Source of the DNA: Sandaracinomonas sp041180785
Lineage (GTDB): Bacteria > Bacteroidota > Bacteroidia > Cytophagales > Spirosomataceae
NCBI GenBank assembly: GCA_041180785.1
Contig: JBEGQV010000247.1
Span: forward strand, 1-8,289
DNA length: 8,289 nt
Reading direction: 5' to 3'
Positions 7,411 to 8,289 of the stretch are shown one piece after another. Positions within the stretch are counted from its first letter, which is position 1, and each line of letters opens with the position of its first letter. The position numbers and the translations under genes are program-made. The notes beneath the pieces are model-generated. The model was not told where the DNA came from. It was given only the letters and a program-made list of their open reading frames with translations, and made no database searches.

Positions 7411-7620
7411 TTATGGTAGCGGATCTTCCCCAAATCCACCCCAAGGATGGCACCGAGAGATGCGCTTTAAACTTAATTTGAAGGCTTTGAAAATGGAGTA
7501 TTTTTGAAATGCCTGACGCGCATACTCTGAACAAGTGGGATTGAACCGACACGAATTAGGCAAAAATGGAGAAATCAATCCTTGATACAGTCGAATCAAC
7601 AATAAGGCCAAATATTTCAT
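7411..7620 (-). CDS. yidD: Membrane protein insertion efficiency factor YidD
   Basis: The gene is complete, 69 residues, the usual size of this small family. The signature motifs are all present: the amphipathic N-terminus LLLIRLYQGLISPFLP (6-21), then SCRFNPTCSEYA (23-34), then RCHPWGGFGEDPLP (56-69). The conserved cysteines are at 24, 30 and 57. YidD is a peripheral inner-membrane protein that assists the YidC insertase in placing proteins into the membrane. In many bacteria it lies in the rpmH-rnpA-yidD-yidC cluster; here none of those genes is adjacent. The start is the ATG at 7620-7618, with no Shine-Dalgarno sequence. It is divergent from the beta-lactamase-like gene across a 78-base gap. 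A clear promoter was not found; TTACTTTG at 7676-7669 on the minus strand is a one-mismatch -7 candidate. The overlapping frame at 7334-7552 is a shadow. Confidence 0.95.
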   Translation of the reverse strand: MKYLALLLIRLYQGLISPFLPNSCRFNPTCSEYARQAFQKYSIFKAFKLSLKRISRCHPWGGFGEDPLP

Positions 7621-7634
7621 CTTGAGTTAGAGTA

Positions 7635-7665
7635 TTGCAAATACTTGAAGGAATAAGTATATTTG
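7635..7665 (+). promoter_or_regulatory. Promoter of the beta-lactamase-like gene
   Basis: TTG at 7635-7637, a 20-base spacer and TATATTTG at 7658-7665 match the Bacteroidota sigma-factor promoter (TTG or TTTG near -33, TAnnTTTG near -7). Transcription would start near 7670-7675, about 25-30 bases before the ATG. Inverted repeats lie in it: AGTATT-GCA-AATACT (7631-7645) over the -33 element, and ATACTT-N8-AAGTAT (7641-7660) in the spacer. They could be operator sites for a repressor, but this is inference. Confidence 0.65.
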
Positions 7666-7698
7666 TTACAAAGTAAAACATTTGCCAGCTCACTTACT

Positions 7699-8289
7699 AT
7701 GAAGTTATCAAAATCTTTGGGACTCCTATTTATTTGTTCAATCATCGCCATCCTTTCTTGCTCACATCAATCTGGGCATTTTTTTGGAGGAAGCAATGAA
7801 GCAGAAAAAAGAAATGATAGCATAGCTTCTCTGTTTGACCCGCAAGTAGCACAGCAAAAAGCAGTCAAATTAGATACTTTTTTCCAAAAACTGCATAAAA
7901 ACTTTGGATTCAACGGCACGGTTCTCGTTGCCCAATATGGTAAAATCATCTACAAAAAAGCATTTGGCTATTCCAATTACTTTTCAAAAGCGCCTTTAAA
8001 TACCCATACACACTTTCAATTAGCCTCGGTCTCCAAACAATTTACAGCCGTTGCCATCATGCAATTGAAAGAAAAAGGATTATTAAATTATGATGATCCA
8101 GTTTACAAGCATATCCCAGGTTTTCCGTACGATTCCGTAATCACCATTCGTTCGTTACTTACCCATCGATCCGGACTACCAAACTATGCCTATTGTTTGG
8201 ATAAATATTACAACAAAAAAATTCCACTGACTAATCAAAAGGTCGTAGAACTGTTCATTAAGTATAAACCGGGTATCGACTACCGCCCA
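7699..8289 (+). CDS. Serine beta-lactamase-like (class C/PBP4*) lipoprotein, 5' part only
   Basis: The frame is open from the ATG at 7699 to the right edge: 197 codons, no stop. The signal peptide ends in the lipobox ILSC with Cys21 lipidated, so the enzyme is probably anchored to a membrane, facing the periplasm or surface. The beta-lactamase superfamily fold starts near residue 58: GFNGTVLVAQYGKIIYKKAFGYSN (70-93), of which GTVLVAQYGK is the conserved core, then the catalytic tetrad SVSK with Ser110 and Lys113, then TIRSLLTHRSGLPNY (149-163). The second catalytic motif (YxN) and the KTG-like motif would lie past the window edge and cannot be checked. Members hydrolyse peptidoglycan-type peptides, esters or other amide bonds, and most are not antibiotic-resistance enzymes. 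The start is supported by the lipoprotein signal and by the promoter just upstream. There is no Shine-Dalgarno sequence. It is divergent from yidD. Confidence 0.9.
   Translation, partial: MKLSKSLGLLFICSIIAILSCSHQSGHFFGGSNEAEKRNDSIASLFDPQVAQQKAVKLDTFFQKLHKNFGFNGTVLVAQYGKIIYKKAFGYSNYFSKAPLNTHTHFQLASVSKQFTAVAIMQLKEKGLLNYDDPVYKHIPGFPYDSVITIRSLLTHRSGLPNYAYCLDKYYNKKIPLTNQKVVELFIKYKPGIDYRP

Noticed and set aside
7334..7552. Minus-strand 72-codon frame overlapping yidD.
   Set aside because: It is another frame of yidD and its downstream repeat region; yidD itself has every family motif, and this frame resembles nothing.
7846..7853. TAGCACAG inside the beta-lactamase-like gene as another operator copy.
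   Set aside because: Only eight bases match, it lacks the ACTGT half-site, and it encodes ordinary residues (VAQQ region).
7767..7949. Minus-strand 60-codon frame.
   Set aside because: It is antisense to the N-terminal part of the beta-lactamase-like lipoprotein.
1..8289. Mobile element, integrase, attachment site, tRNA or rRNA.
   Set aside because: No transposase or integrase motif, no terminal inverted repeats with target duplications, and no tRNA-like cloverleaf or rRNA sequence was recognised on either strand.

Overview
The window looks like a chromosomal segment from a member of the Bacteroidota, perhaps from the Cytophagales or Sphingobacteriales, though the exact taxon cannot be read from the sequence. 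The evidence is an AT-rich genome, a SusC/SusD outer-membrane pair, lipoproteins with Bacteroidota-type lipoboxes, a matching promoter type (TAnnTTTG at -7 with TTG near -33), and almost no Shine-Dalgarno sequences.

Layout, left to right. (1) 1-2333, minus strand: a large lipoprotein of the FG-GAP/VCBS plus ASPIC/UnbV type, running off the left edge (777 codons visible, no stop). (2) 2334-2429: its short promoter region and a strong intrinsic terminator that closes the upstream operon. (3) 2430-3899 and 3951-6950, minus strand: a SusD-like surface lipoprotein and a SusC-like TonB-dependent transporter, transcribed susC-then-susD with a 51-base gap. (4) 6951-7410: a 460-base AT-rich non-coding region upstream of susC. 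It holds three copies of a 21-base operator-like element, a phased A-tract block and small palindromes. (5) 7411-7620, minus strand: yidD, a membrane-protein insertion factor. (6) 7621-7698: a divergent promoter region. (7) 7699-8289, plus strand: the first 197 codons of a serine beta-lactamase-like lipoprotein, running off the right edge.

The SusC and SusD proteins should form one outer-membrane uptake complex, SusD capping the SusC barrel on the cell surface. The substrate cannot be told, because no glycoside hydrolase, peptidase, regulator or sigma/anti-sigma pair lies in the window. SusC also lacks the N-terminal STN domain that would couple it to an anti-sigma factor. The FG-GAP/ASPIC lipoprotein lies downstream in the same orientation but behind a terminator and with its own promoter, so it is probably regulated separately even if related in function. 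YidD and the beta-lactamase-like protein appear to be unrelated neighbours.

Most of the window is ordinary for this phylum. The least explained structure is the repeat array upstream of susC.
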